A DNA stretch of 64,000 nt from Nonomuraea sp. MG754425 (GCF_021699195.1 NZ_SSXE01000001.1:57877-121876), one strand, 5' to 3'; numbered from the stretch's first letter, positions 1 to 9,190 are shown. A program made the numbers and translations. The notes: a model not told the origin generated them from the letters alone.

Positions 1-513
1 GGGGTCGCCGACGGCCGCCGTGCCCTCCAGGCGCTGCACCTGGACACCGGCGAAGCCGCGGCTGCCGACGGCGCGGTCGATCGCCATGTTGACCAGCCAG
101 GTCGAGCCGTCCTCGTCGTGGAACAGGGACGGGTCGAAACCGCGGCTCGGCAGGGGGACCGGAACCTCCCACGGCCCTTCGGCAGAGGCTGCCGACGTGA
201 GGTAGACGGTGACGTCCTTCTGCCCGGCGGCGTACGCGTCCGCGACGGCGTAGACCAGGTGGAACCGGCCGCCGGCGTACGTCAGGTCCGGCGCCCAGAC
301 GCCGCCGGAGTCCGGCACGCCGCGCAGGTCCAGCAGTTCGGCCGAGTCCAGCACACCGCCGAGGGGCCGCCAGTGCACCAGGTCGCGGGAGTGGTGCAAC
401 CGCACGCCCGGGTGCCATTCGAAGGTCGAGGTCGCGATGTAGTAGTCCGTCCCGGCCCGCACGATCGCGGGATCGGGGTGGAAGCCGGGCAGGACCGGGT
501 TGCGGATGCTCAT
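1..513 (-). CDS. Glycoside hydrolase family 43 (beta-xylosidase/arabinofuranosidase-like), 5' part only
   Basis: The minus strand reads open from an ATG at 513 to the window edge (171 codons), so only the N-terminal part is present. An AAGGGATGGC ribosome site precedes the ATG. The start (NPVLPGFHPDPAIVR) carries the GH43 catalytic-base Asp in HPDP, and GVWAPDLTY at about residues 94-102 carries the second conserved Asp of the five-bladed propeller. The general-acid Glu would lie beyond the edge. GH43 enzymes remove xylose or arabinose units from plant polysaccharides. No signal peptide is visible, so a cytoplasmic role on imported oligosaccharides is likely. The gene diverges from the rhamnogalacturonan lyases, with LacI-type operators in between. 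The family is clear; the exact substrate is not. Confidence 0.85.
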   Translation of the reverse strand, partial: MSIRNPVLPGFHPDPAIVRAGTDYYIATSTFEWHPGVRLHHSRDLVHWRPLGGVLDSAELLDLRGVPDSGGVWAPDLTYAGGRFHLVYAVADAYAAGQKDVTVYLTSAASAEGPWEVPVPLPSRGFDPSLFHDEDGSTWLVNMAIDRAVGSRGFAGVQVQRLEGTAAVGDP

Positions 514-534
514 GCCATCCCTTGTCGCGCTCGA

Positions 535-548
535 TGTAACCGCTTGCA
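535..548. promoter_or_regulatory. LacI-family operator-like site 1
   Basis: TGTAACCGCTTGCA is an imperfect palindrome around a central CG, close to the consensus bound by LacI/GalR regulators (TGNAANCGNTTNCA type). It lies 22 bp upstream of the GH43 start, in the divergent region shared with the rhamnogalacturonan lyase gene. The binding regulator is not known. Confidence 0.5.
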
Positions 549-657
549 GCGATGATGACGGATGCGGTACGGCCCGTCAAACCCGCCGGAACCAGGTGTG
601 CGGCGCTGTTAACACCATGCTTGACTTCATCCTTCGTTCATGGTCCCATCCGGTCTA

Positions 658-670
658 TGTAAACGCTTCA
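658..670. promoter_or_regulatory. LacI-family operator-like site 2
   Basis: TGTAAACGCTTCA has the AAACGCTT core of LacI-type operators and lies about 80 bp upstream of the PL11 lyase start. With the site at 535-548 it makes a pair about 123 bp apart, centre to centre, in the divergent promoter region. That fits coordinated, possibly looped, repression of both transcription units. Confidence 0.55.
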
Positions 671-749
671 ACTCTCCTGGGTTTCGGCCGGGTTACCCGC
701 CCTTCGACGAGTGCGGGCCCGGCACCCCCTCGTGACCACGGAGGTCATC

Positions 750-2558
750 ATGCGCGTCACGCACCGGTTACGAGCCGTCGCCGCCTCGGCGATCCTCCTC
801 CTCGGCGCCGCCCCGGCCGCCGTCCCGCAGCCCGCCCACGCCGCCGCCGCCCGTCCGATGGAGAACCTCAACCGGGGTGTCGTGGCCGTACGGGCCAGCG
901 ACACCGACGTCCTGATCACCTGGCGGCTGCTCGGCCTCGACCCGGACGGCATCGGCTTCAACGTCTACCGATCCACCGCGGGCGGCGCGGGCGTCAAGCT
1001 CAACACCGACCTGCTGACCGGCGGCACCAACTTCGTCGACTCCACGGCCGACCTCACCCGGCGCAACAGCTACTACGTGCGCCCGATCATCGACGGCGTC
1101 TGGCAGCCGGCCAGCGAGTCGTTCCTGCTGACCGCGGACCACGCCGTCGAGCCGGTGGTCCGGGTGCCGCTGCGGGCCGGCGGCCCGATCAGGTACGTCT
1201 GGGTCGGCGACCTCGACGGCGACGGCGGCTACGACTACGTGCTCGGCCGGCAGACCGCCCCTCAGACGGTCGAGGCCTACCGCGGCGACGGCACCTTCCT
1301 GTGGTCGGTCGACATGGGGCCCAACAGCCTGGACCAGAGCACCATCGAGAGCGGCTCGTCCACCATCAACCTCGGCCACGCCGACGGCATGACCGTCTAC
1401 GACTTCGACGGCGACGGCCGCGCCGAGGTGGCCCTGCAGATCGCCAACGGGGTCGTCTTCGGCAACGGCGTCACCTACACCGCCCTGCCGAGCGACACCC
1501 ACCAGGCCATCACCATCCTCGACGGCCGCACCGGCGTGCCCCGGGCCACCGCCCCGGTCCCGACCGACTACCTCTCCGACGGCTCGATGGGCACCCGCTT
1601 CGGCGTCGGCTACCTCGACGGCCTCACCCCGAGCCTGGTCGCGTACATGAAGAACCGGCAGGACAACAAGGACTTCAACCTCATGTACACCGCCTGGCGG
1701 TTCACCGGCAGTGCCCTGACCCGGCAGTGGAAGTTCCTGCGCGGCGACCAGAACCTCCCCGACGGGCACAACACCCGCATCATCGACCTCGACCAGGACG
1801 GCGACGACGAGATCGCCGAGATCGGGTTCGCGCTCAACGGCGACGGCACGCTGCGCTACTCGCTGTCCGACGAGGGCGTCGTCCACGGCGACCGCTGGCA
1901 CATCGCCGACATGGACCCCTCCCGTCCCGGCCTGGAAGGGTACGGCGTCCAGCAGGACAACCCCAGCGGCCTGCGCGAGTACTACTACGGCGCCAAGAAC
2001 GGCAACATGCTCTGGCAGCACGTCGAGGACGGCGTCGCCGACGTCGGGCGCGGCATGGCCGGCGACATCGACCCGCGCTACGTCGGCATGGAGGTCTGGT
2101 CGTTCTCCGGCGTCTACAACGCCCGTTCCGACACGCTCACCCAGGCGACCGGCCCGTGGCCGCACCTGGGCGTGTTCTGGGACGGCGACCTGAGCATGGA
2201 GCTGTTCAACGACGGCCGCATCGAGAAGTGGGACCCGGCCACCGGCGGCGTGGCACGGCAGGTGACCACCTGGCACCACGGCGCGGTCAACATCGGCACC
2301 CAGTACCCCGCCATGATCGGCGACATCTTCGGCGACTGGCGCGAGGAGGTCGTGATGACCAACGCGGCCTACGACGAACTCGTCATCTTCACCACCGACA
2401 AGCCGACCATCACCCGGCTGTACACGCTGGCCCACAACCCGGCCTACCGCAACGACATGACGGTCAAGGGCTACCTCCAGGACCACCACGTCGACTACTA
2501 CCTCGGCACCGGCATGGCCACGCCGCCCCGCCCGAACATCTCCTATGTCGGTAGCTGA
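750..2558 (+). CDS. Rhamnogalacturonan lyase, polysaccharide lyase family 11
   Basis: 602 aa from the ATG at 750, which follows a GGAGG ribosome site; an upstream in-frame ATG at 711 lacks one. Residues 1-32 form a Sec signal peptide (RLRAVAASAILLLGAAPAA, then AHA). The mature protein opens with the PL11 motif PMENLNRGVVAV, a fibronectin-like first domain, then an eight-bladed propeller with repeated DxDGD calcium loops (VGDLDGDGGYD, YDFDGDGRAE, DLDQDGDDE). PL11 enzymes cleave the rhamnose-galacturonate backbone of pectin RG-I by beta-elimination. Length matches YesW/YesX-type enzymes. Followed 36 bp later by a second lyase, probably in the same transcript. Confidence 0.93.
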   Translation: MRVTHRLRAVAASAILLLGAAPAAVPQPAHAAAARPMENLNRGVVAVRASDTDVLITWRLLGLDPDGIGFNVYRSTAGGAGVKLNTDLLTGGTNFVDSTADLTRRNSYYVRPIIDGVWQPASESFLLTADHAVEPVVRVPLRAGGPIRYVWVGDLDGDGGYDYVLGRQTAPQTVEAYRGDGTFLWSVDMGPNSLDQSTIESGSSTINLGHADGMTVYDFDGDGRAEVALQIANGVVFGNGVTYTALPSDTHQAITILDGRTGVPRATAPVPTDYLSDGSMGTRFGVGYLDGLTPSLVAYMKNRQDNKDFNLMYTAWRFTGSALTRQWKFLRGDQNLPDGHNTRIIDLDQDGDDEIAEIGFALNGDGTLRYSLSDEGVVHGDRWHIADMDPSRPGLEGYGVQQDNPSGLREYYYGAKNGNMLWQHVEDGVADVGRGMAGDIDPRYVGMEVWSFSGVYNARSDTLTQATGPWPHLGVFWDGDLSMELFNDGRIEKWDPATGGVARQVTTWHHGAVNIGTQYPAMIGDIFGDWREEVVMTNAAYDELVIFTTDKPTITRLYTLAHNPAYRNDMTVKGYLQDHHVDYYLGTGMATPPRPNISYVGS

Positions 2559-2594
2559 GCCGCTACCCCCTGTTCCATTCGAGGAGCTGACCCT

Positions 2595-5300
2595 GTGGTT
2601 GATTTGAGCCGACGTTCCATGCTCGCCACGACCGCCGCGGGAGCCGCCGCCGCGCTGGCCTTCCGGGGGCCGAGCCCGGCCCCCGCGCAGGCACAGGCCG
2701 CCCCTCCGGCGACCGGCGGCCATGACCCGATCTCGGTGAAGTGGCTGGAGGGCGGCGCCCCGGCCGAGGTGACCGGCGGCGTCACGTGGGGTGTGCCGTG
2801 GCCGCGTGGCGCGTTCGCGCCGGACCAGCAGTTCTCGCTGGCCACGGCGGCGGGCGCGCAGGTGCCGGTGCAGTCGTGGCCGATCGGCTGGTGGCCGGAC
2901 GGGTCGGTGAAGTGGACCGCGCACGCGGTCAGCGGCACCGACCCGCGTGCCGAGACCTACCGGCTGAGCGCCGGGACGGCGGCGCAGCCCGCCAAGCCGG
3001 TCGTGGTCAGGACGGACGGGCAGGTCACGGTGGACACCGGTGTGATCACCGTGGTCTTCGCCCGCTCCGGCGAGCATCTGGTGAAGTCGATCACCCGCGG
3101 CGGCACGGTCATCGCCAAGGACGGCCGGCTGATGGCCTCCCGCCAGGACAAGCCCGACGAGCCCGGCAAGAGCGAGGCGTTCACCAGCCACGTCTCGTCC
3201 GTCAAGGTCGAGCAGAGCGGCCCGGTGCGGGCGGTGGTCAAGGTGGAGGGCAAGCACAAGAAGGGGCGGCGCGAGTGGCTGCCGTTCACCGTGCGGTTCT
3301 ACCTGTACGCCGGCTCCGACGCCGTCCGTGTCGTGCACACCTTCGTCTACGACGGCAACGAGGCCAAGGACTTCGTCAACGGCCTGGGCGTCGAGTTCAC
3401 CGTGCCGATGCGCGGCGAGCCGCACGACCGTCATGTCCGCTTCGCGGGCGAGAACGGCGGAGTGCTGGCCGAGGCGGTGCGCGGCATCACCGGCCTGCGC
3501 CGCGACCCCGGCGCGGCGGTCCGTCAGGCCCAGTACGAAGGCAAGGCCACCCCCGACCCGGCCACCTGGGACCAGCGCGTCACCACCCGCCTGCACTGGA
3601 TCCCCACCTGGGGCGACTACCGGCTGAGCCAGCTCAACGCGCACGGCTTCGAGATCCGCAAGCGCACCAAGGACGGCCACTCCTGGATCAAGGTGGACGG
3701 CGGCCGCCGCGCCGCCGGGCTGGCCTACCTGGGCGGCCCGACCGGCGGGCTGGCGTTCGGCATGCGCGACTTCTGGCAGCTCCACCCGACCGAGCTGGAG
3801 ATCACCGGCGCGGCCGGTGACGAGGCCAAGGCCAGGGTGTGGATGTGGTCGCCCCGGGCCGGCGCGATGGACCTGCGTTTCTACCACGACGGCCTGGGCC
3901 AGGACACCTATCCCGAGCAGCTCGACGCCCTGGAGATCACCTACGAGGACTACGAGCCCGGCTTCGGCACCCCATACGGAGTCGCCCGCACCACCGAGCT
4001 GACCTTCTGGGCTCTGGAGACCACCCCTGCCGGCGAACGCTTCGCCCAGCTCGCCGCCGCCAACGCCACCCCGCCGCTGCTGATCAGCCCGCCGCAGCAC
4101 AACCACACCGCCGGCGTGTTCGGCCCGTGGGCCCCGGCCGACCGGTCGGTCCCGGCCAAGGCCGCGCTGGAGGACAAGCTCGACCTCATGCACCAGTACC
4201 ACCGCGAGCAGGTGGACCAGCGCTCCTGGTACGGCTTCTGGGACTACGGCGACGTCATGCACAGCTACGACGGCGACCGACACGTGTGGCGCTACGACAT
4301 CGGCGGCTACGCCTGGGACAACTCCGAGCTGTCCACCGACCTGTGGCTCTGGTACCACTACCTGCGCACCGGCGACGCCAAGGCGTACCGCTTCGCCGAG
4401 GCCATGACCCGGCACACCAGCGAGGTCGACATGTACCACCTCGGCAAGTGGCGGGGCCTGGGCACCCGGCACGGCGTCCAGCACTGGGCCGACAGCGCCA
4501 AACAGGTCCGCATCAGCAACGCCGGCTACAAACGCTTCTACTACTTCCTCACGGCCGATGAACGCATCGGCGACGTCCTGCACGAACTCATCGACTCCGA
4601 CCGCACCTTCCTCATCCTCGATCCCGGCCGCAAGCTGGGCGGCGACCCCTTCGACCCCGACCCCAAGGCGCTCGGCGTCGGTCAGAGTACCGACTGGGGC
4701 GCGCTGGCGATGGCCTGGCTGACGGAGTGGGAGCGCAACGGCGATCCGATCGCCCGCACCAAGCTGATCAACGGTGCCACCACGATCGCGGCGCTGCCCA
4801 ACGGCTGGGTGCAGGCCGGGGTCACCTACAACCTGGCCGACGGCCGCTACAACCCGATGACGGAGAAATCGGTGGCCATCGGCAGCCTCAGCTCCGTGTT
4901 CGGCCTGATCGAGGTGATGAACGAGCTGATCGGCCTCATCGACGACGCCGCCGTCAAGGCCAAGTGGGTGGAGTTCTGCCGCCTGTACAACGGCACCAGG
5001 GCCGAGCAGGAGGCGGTCACCGGCGCCTATTGGGGCGGCCTCAACCTGCGCCAGGCCTACTCCCGCGCCACCGCCTACGCCGCCGTGCAGCTCGACGACC
5101 AGGCCCTGGCCAAACGCGCCTGGCAGGAACTGCGCACCGGCCACGCCGGGTACCCCGACAACCATCCCTTCGGCTCCGTCCGCGTCGAGGGCTCCGCCGT
5201 GCTCAACCCGATCGACGAGGCACAACTCAGCACGAACGCCAGCGCCCAGTTCGGCCTGGCCGCCTTCCAGTGCCTGGCGCTCGTGGGCGAGCACATCTGA
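2595..5300 (+). CDS. Exo-rhamnogalacturonan lyase-like protein, PL26/YetA family, Tat-exported
   Basis: 901 aa. GTG start at 2595 with GAGGAG 8 bases upstream. The N-terminus carries a twin-arginine signal (SRRSMLATTAAGAAAALAF) followed by an Ala/Pro-rich segment. The body resembles the RIFT-barrel plus (alpha/alpha)6 domains of Penicillium PcRGLX and Bacillus YetA, including the aromatic-rich block YGFWDYGDVMHSYDGD and WDNSELSTDLWLWYHY. Family members remove unsaturated disaccharides from RG-I chain ends, complementing the endo-acting PL11 enzyme just upstream. The stop is 6 bp from the stop of the convergent DUF1566 gene. Family assignment is by recalled motifs, so enzymatic activity is inferred. 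Confidence 0.8.
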   Translation: MVDLSRRSMLATTAAGAAAALAFRGPSPAPAQAQAAPPATGGHDPISVKWLEGGAPAEVTGGVTWGVPWPRGAFAPDQQFSLATAAGAQVPVQSWPIGWWPDGSVKWTAHAVSGTDPRAETYRLSAGTAAQPAKPVVVRTDGQVTVDTGVITVVFARSGEHLVKSITRGGTVIAKDGRLMASRQDKPDEPGKSEAFTSHVSSVKVEQSGPVRAVVKVEGKHKKGRREWLPFTVRFYLYAGSDAVRVVHTFVYDGNEAKDFVNGLGVEFTVPMRGEPHDRHVRFAGENGGVLAEAVRGITGLRRDPGAAVRQAQYEGKATPDPATWDQRVTTRLHWIPTWGDYRLSQLNAHGFEIRKRTKDGHSWIKVDGGRRAAGLAYLGGPTGGLAFGMRDFWQLHPTELEITGAAGDEAKARVWMWSPRAGAMDLRFYHDGLGQDTYPEQLDALEITYEDYEPGFGTPYGVARTTELTFWALETTPAGERFAQLAAANATPPLLISPPQHNHTAGVFGPWAPADRSVPAKAALEDKLDLMHQYHREQVDQRSWYGFWDYGDVMHSYDGDRHVWRYDIGGYAWDNSELSTDLWLWYHYLRTGDAKAYRFAEAMTRHTSEVDMYHLGKWRGLGTRHGVQHWADSAKQVRISNAGYKRFYYFLTADERIGDVLHELIDSDRTFLILDPGRKLGGDPFDPDPKALGVGQSTDWGALAMAWLTEWERNGDPIARTKLINGATTIAALPNGWVQAGVTYNLADGRYNPMTEKSVAIGSLSSVFGLIEVMNELIGLIDDAAVKAKWVEFCRLYNGTRAEQEAVTGAYWGGLNLRQAYSRATAYAAVQLDDQALAKRAWQELRTGHAGYPDNHPFGSVRVEGSAVLNPIDEAQLSTNASAQFGLAAFQCLALVGEHI

Positions 5301-5306
5301 GAGACC

Positions 5307-6500
5307 TCATCCGCGTACGCAGCGCGCGTGGCCGGTGGTGATGTTGCGGTAGTCGGTGTAGCCGTCGTCGTAGCTGAGGCCCCAGCGCTTGGCGGGCTGG
5401 GGGTGGGACCGGCTCGACGACCAGTACCAGCCCTTGCCGACCGTGCCGGGGAAGGCGGCCTGGTCGACGGCCGGGCCGCCGCGGGACTCGTCCACGGTGG
5501 TCGCCAGCTCCTTGATACTGGGCAGGCGCCAGGACGTGTGCCCGCCCAGCCGGAGCCGGGCGCAGTAGGCGGTGGCGGCCGGGGCGGACACGGTCCCGGG
5601 CGCGGTGGCGCGCTGCCAGGTCAGGCCGGTGGCGGGGTCGGTGACCTGGCCGCCGGTGATCCGGTAGGCGGGCCTGCCGGCACCGGACGGGGAGCGTACG
5701 CAGCGGGCCTTGAACGCGCCGGACTGGTGGGCCGCGTTGCCGGCCAGCCCCTCGTAGAAGTTGACGATCCAGGCACGCAGGGGCTCCTTGCGGTAGGCCC
5801 ACGGTGAGGAGGTCCAGAAGAAGCCGGGCGGAGTGCCGGGGAAGGCGGCCGGGTCGATGGCCGGGTTCGCGCGGGTGACGTCGATGATCGAGGTCAGCTC
5901 GATGCGGGTGGGCAGGTGCCAGCCGCCTCCGGCCAGCCGCAGGCCGGCGCAGTACGTCTTCGCCTGGGTGAACGTGTAGGTCTTGGGGGCGGGGACGCGC
6001 TGCCAGACCAGGCAGGTCACGTGGTCGCGGACGGTGCCGTCGCCCCTGGCGGTGTAGCGGGCCGGGTTGGGCAGGCCGGGCGTCCTCGGGTTCGGCATCG
6101 GCCAGTTCGCCCACACCCGGTCCAGCCCCGCGCCGCAGGCCGGGCCGGAGGTGACGGCGCGGGCCCGCGGTGACGCCTTCCGGGACGCGGTTCCCGGCGT
6201 CGGGGTCGCGCCGCTCGGTGTCGGGGTCGCGCCGCTCGGCGTGCTCGCCGCCGCGACGCCGCGCGGGCTCGCGGGCTCCTCGCCCGGCAGGTACGCGTAC
6301 GCGACGACTCCCGCCCCGACCACGGCCACCACGGCAGCGGCGGCCAGCACCGGCTTCCCCGCGCTGCCCCGCCCGGCCGCCCGCGCCGTCGCACCACCGT
6401 GGCCCCGCGCGGTCTCCATGCTGCCGGGCACCCGCGCATCCCCTTGCCCGCGCACATCACCGGGACCGGACACGCCATCACGGCCGTACCCCGACCTCAC
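5307..6500 (-). CDS. Membrane-anchored protein with two DUF1566 (Lcl C-terminal) domains
   Basis: 397 aa if it starts at the GTG at 6500; the ATG at 6419 (METARGHGG) is an alternative, and neither has a strong ribosome site. After a basic N-terminus there is one helix (PVLAAAAVVAVVGAGVVAYAYL, about residues 50-71) and a Ser/Thr/Pro linker with a repeated SGATPTPSGATPTP unit. Two DUF1566 modules follow (about 118-265 and 270-397). Each has a GLTWQR or CLVWQR start, a paired-Cys Y-C-A-x-L-R-L segment, W-x-L-P-(S/T) and a W-x-S-S motif. DUF1566 is found in surface and lectin-like proteins. The role is unknown; being next to secreted lyases suggests a cell-surface function. Confidence 0.75.
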   Translation of the reverse strand: MRSGYGRDGVSGPGDVRGQGDARVPGSMETARGHGGATARAAGRGSAGKPVLAAAAVVAVVGAGVVAYAYLPGEEPASPRGVAAASTPSGATPTPSGATPTPGTASRKASPRARAVTSGPACGAGLDRVWANWPMPNPRTPGLPNPARYTARGDGTVRDHVTCLVWQRVPAPKTYTFTQAKTYCAGLRLAGGGWHLPTRIELTSIIDVTRANPAIDPAAFPGTPPGFFWTSSPWAYRKEPLRAWIVNFYEGLAGNAAHQSGAFKARCVRSPSGAGRPAYRITGGQVTDPATGLTWQRATAPGTVSAPAATAYCARLRLGGHTSWRLPSIKELATTVDESRGGPAVDQAAFPGTVGKGWYWSSSRSHPQPAKRWGLSYDDGYTDYRNITTGHARCVRG

Positions 6501-6646
6501 GTCGCCGTGGCCCCGGGCGGTCCCGATGGCGTCCCGGCCCTGGGCGGCCTCGGCGCCCGTGTGGCCGTGCGCGGTTGCGGCCTGCGGGGGCGGTTCCGTG
6601 GTTCCAGGCTGCTGGGAGGGTTCTGTGTACCCCGTGCGCCAGGGGT

Positions 6647-7468
6647 CGCCACGCGTACGTCGCGCAGGGCGTGCAGGCCCAGGCGGCGGCCGAGGGCAGG
6701 CTGTGCGTCGTCGGCGTCACCGGCGGCGATCCCGAGCGCGAACTGGCCACCGTGCGGCTCGCGCGCCGGGAGCACGCCGCGTGCGTGATCATCGCCGGTG
6801 CCGCCGTCGATCGCGGGTCCGGCTACGCCCACGTCCTGGCCGCGGCGGGGCTGCGGCCCGTCCTGTGCGGGCACCCGCCGCCCGGACCCGGCCTGCCCGC
6901 CCTCACCGTCGGGTACGACGACGCCGGCGGCGCGTACGCGATCACCAGCCACCTGCTCTCGGCCGGCCACCGGCGCATCCTGTTCCTCGGTCAGGGACCC
7001 GGCGACCGCCTCGCCGGCTACCGCGCCGCGCTGGCCGCCTTCCGGACGCCCCACGATCCCCGGCTGGAGGTCGAGGGCGCGATGGAGCGGAAGGACGGCC
7101 ACCGGATGATCCGCGACCGGCTCGCGGCCGGGCCGCCCGACTTCACCGCCGTCCTCGCCGGAAACGACCTGGTCGCCGCCGGCGCCCGCCAGGCGCTGCG
7201 CGAGCACGGGCTGCGGGTGCCCGGCGACATCTCCCTGGCCGGCTTCGGCGACCTGCCGCCGTCCGCCGACATCGACCTGACCACCGTGCACGTCCCGTAC
7301 GAGGAACTCGGCCGCACCGCCGTGCGCCTCGCGCTGCGGCGCGGCCAGGACAGGACGTCCGCGGCCGGGCACGTGCTGCTCGGCACCCACATCGTCGTCC
7401 GCGGCTCCGTCCGGCCGCTCCCGGGCTCGGGTGCTCCCGCAGTGGCCCCTCGGCGCGGGCCGGGGTGA
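6647..7468 (+). pseudogene. LacI-family regulator remnant lacking the N-terminal HTH domain
   Basis: From about 6647 the frame gives recognisable LacI/PBP1-type effector-binding sequence: AYVAQGVQAQAAAEG, GDPERELATVRLARREHAACVIIAG, SAGHRRILFLG, GLRVPGDISLAGFGDLP and a C-terminal YEELGRTAVRLALRR. The usual first 60 residues (helix-turn-helix and hinge) and the first strand of lobe 1 are absent in all three forward frames. Sequence upstream in this frame is only the antisense of the DUF1566 gene. No in-frame ATG or GTG sits in a sensible place, although GGGAGGG at 6615-6620 looks like a leftover ribosome site. I read it as a 5'-deleted regulator; a small DNA-binding-free protein cannot be excluded. 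Confidence 0.6.
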
Positions 7469-7609
7469 CCAAGGTGCGGCCATACTGCCCGTATACCGCC
7501 GGCCGCCGGGAGAGCGTGGGGCAGCGTGGCGGACACCAAGGTGCGGGTCCGCGCCCGGCGCTGCCTGCCGTCCACGATCGTGTGCGACAACACCTCGACC
7601 AAGAGCGGC

Positions 7610-8551
7610 TCAGGGCAGGGCCGGCACGGCAGGCCGGGAGTCGGTCCAGCCGACCTCGATCATCGTCTGGGTGTAGGACTTGCCCGGCATCGGCTCGCCC
7701 GCCAGGGACACCGTCTGCTCGGAGGACAGCAGCACCATCCTGCCGGTGTCGACGATCAGCCTGACCGTGGATGCGGTGGCCTTCTTGCCGGTCCCGGTCG
7801 ACTGGTCGATCACGACGGCGGAGCCGGATCTGCCCAGGGGGTCCCGGACGCCGTCACCGCCGGAGCGGACGTGCGGCAGCGTCAGCAGGGCGCGGTAGGC
7901 CGCGGCGCGGACCTCCTTCGGGGCGGGCAGGTTGTACAGGAGCACCCGCAGGGTCGCTGACAGCCAGTGGTCCACGGAGCCCTGCTCGATCCGGCCGACC
8001 CTGGCCGCCTCCGTGAGCCAGCCCTTGAGCCGGTCCGGGTCCGCGGGCAGGCGCTGCACCTCCTCGTACGTCAGCCACTGCCCGCCGAGCTCGAACTTGT
8101 TGCGCGCCTCCGGCCACTGCCGCTGGTCCCGCACCTGGTTCACGCGTCCCTTGGCGGGTTCGGTGGACAGCTTGACGGTCTTGCCGTCGATCGACTCGCT
8201 CCACCTGGACGGGGAGCCGTCGCGCTGCCACGCCTTCCGGTCCCGCGCGGTCGCCGGGAGCGTCTCCAGCTCACGCCATCCGAACCAGCGGGTGGCGTCG
8301 GGGGCGCTCCACTCCTCCATGATCGATCGCTGAACCAGCGAGTAGGGATCCGACTTGGAGCCGAAGCGCCAGGGGTGGGAGTTGGTCATCAGCGACCTGG
8401 TGTGCCAGTAGGCGCCTTCCGGCGGAGCCGACGCGGACGCGGCCGGAACGGCCCCGCCCAGGACGGTGGCGCCCATGGCCAGGGCGACGCCGAGGATGAC
8501 CAGCCGCCGGGCCGGGGCGGCCGTCCGCTCGCCCGATGAATACGAAGTCAT
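7610..8551 (-). CDS. Secreted CU044_5270-like protein
   Basis: 313 aa from the ATG at 8551, with GGAGGG 5 bases upstream. The frame continues further upstream but only as the shadow of the sigma-factor genes. A signal peptide is visible (RRLVILGVALAMGATVLGGAVPAASA, cleavage near residue 40). The mature part has PEGAYWHTRSLMTN, a W-x-G-W-R-E-L segment and a C-terminal DTGRMVLLSSEQTV block, as in the CU044_5270 family of actinobacterial proteins usually found beside sigma factors. It diverges from a SigE-family sigma gene. Biochemical function is not known; an envelope sensor or output of the sigma system is an inference. Confidence 0.7.
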   Translation of the reverse strand: MTSYSSGERTAAPARRLVILGVALAMGATVLGGAVPAASASAPPEGAYWHTRSLMTNSHPWRFGSKSDPYSLVQRSIMEEWSAPDATRWFGWRELETLPATARDRKAWQRDGSPSRWSESIDGKTVKLSTEPAKGRVNQVRDQRQWPEARNKFELGGQWLTYEEVQRLPADPDRLKGWLTEAARVGRIEQGSVDHWLSATLRVLLYNLPAPKEVRAAAYRALLTLPHVRSGGDGVRDPLGRSGSAVVIDQSTGTGKKATASTVRLIVDTGRMVLLSSEQTVSLAGEPMPGKSYTQTMIEVGWTDSRPAVPALP

Positions 8552-8686
8552 GACCCTCCATACGCGTGAGCCGCTCGAAGCGTTGCCCGCGACCGAGTTT
8601 TCGCGCCCGGGGCAACGATCGCGGCGGCCGGGGCGTATTAGGGGACGTGAAATCGGACAGACATCGAACAGCCGGCCGGGCGCGGC

Positions 8687-9190
8687 ATGGAACATGACTT
8701 CGGCGCCTTCGTGGCCGCACGCGCCACGAGCCTGCTGCGGGTCGCCTATCTCGCCTGTGGTGACGAGACGGAAGCCGAGGACCTGCTGCAGACGGCGCTT
8801 GAACGCACCTACCGGAACTGGGACCGGATCCACCACGACACCGCCGAGCCCTATGTGCGCCGCGTCATCGTCAACGCCGCCATCAGCCGCGCGCGCCGCC
8901 GCGCGATCCTCAACATCATCCCGATGCACAGCCCACCGGAGACGACGGCCCGCGCGAAGGACCCCGACCTGACGCACGTGCTCATGGACGCGCTGCGCGC
9001 CCTGCCGCCCCGGCAGCGGGCGGTGATCGTCCTGCGGTACTGGGAGGACCTCAGCGAGGCACAGACCGCCGAGGCGCTCAGGTGCTCGGCCGGCACGGTG
9101 AAGAGCCAGGCGTCGAAGGCCCTGGCCAAGCTCCGCTCGGCGCTCGGCAGGGAAACAGTGGAAGGAGTGATCAGGAATGCCCACGCTTGA
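8687..9190 (+). CDS. SigE-family (ECF-type) RNA polymerase sigma factor
   Basis: 167 aa. Region 2 (about residues 8-75) has the family signature FVAARATSLLRVAYLACGD and EAEDLLQTALERTYRNW. Region 4 (about 105-160) has ALRALPPRQRAVIVLRYWEDLSEAQTAEAL followed by the recognition helix CSAGTVKSQASKAL. Length is typical of the actinobacterial SigE family. The ATG at 8687 has no strong ribosome site, so a somewhat earlier start is possible. Its end overlaps the next membrane-protein gene by 14 bp, which suggests translational coupling and that the partner controls it. Confidence 0.93.
   Translation: MEHDFGAFVAARATSLLRVAYLACGDETEAEDLLQTALERTYRNWDRIHHDTAEPYVRRVIVNAAISRARRRAILNIIPMHSPPETTARAKDPDLTHVLMDALRALPPRQRAVIVLRYWEDLSEAQTAEALRCSAGTVKSQASKALAKLRSALGRETVEGVIRNAHA

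Noticed and set aside
768..5294. A 1508-codon open frame on the minus strand across the lyase genes
   Set aside because: It is the antisense shadow of two clear polysaccharide lyase genes; its composition (Val/Gly/Ala/His-rich, no motifs) is typical of high-GC shadow frames.
6170..6646. Upstream extension of the LacI remnant to an ATG at 6170
   Set aside because: This part is Arg/Pro-rich antisense of the DUF1566 gene and lacks any helix-turn-helix pattern.
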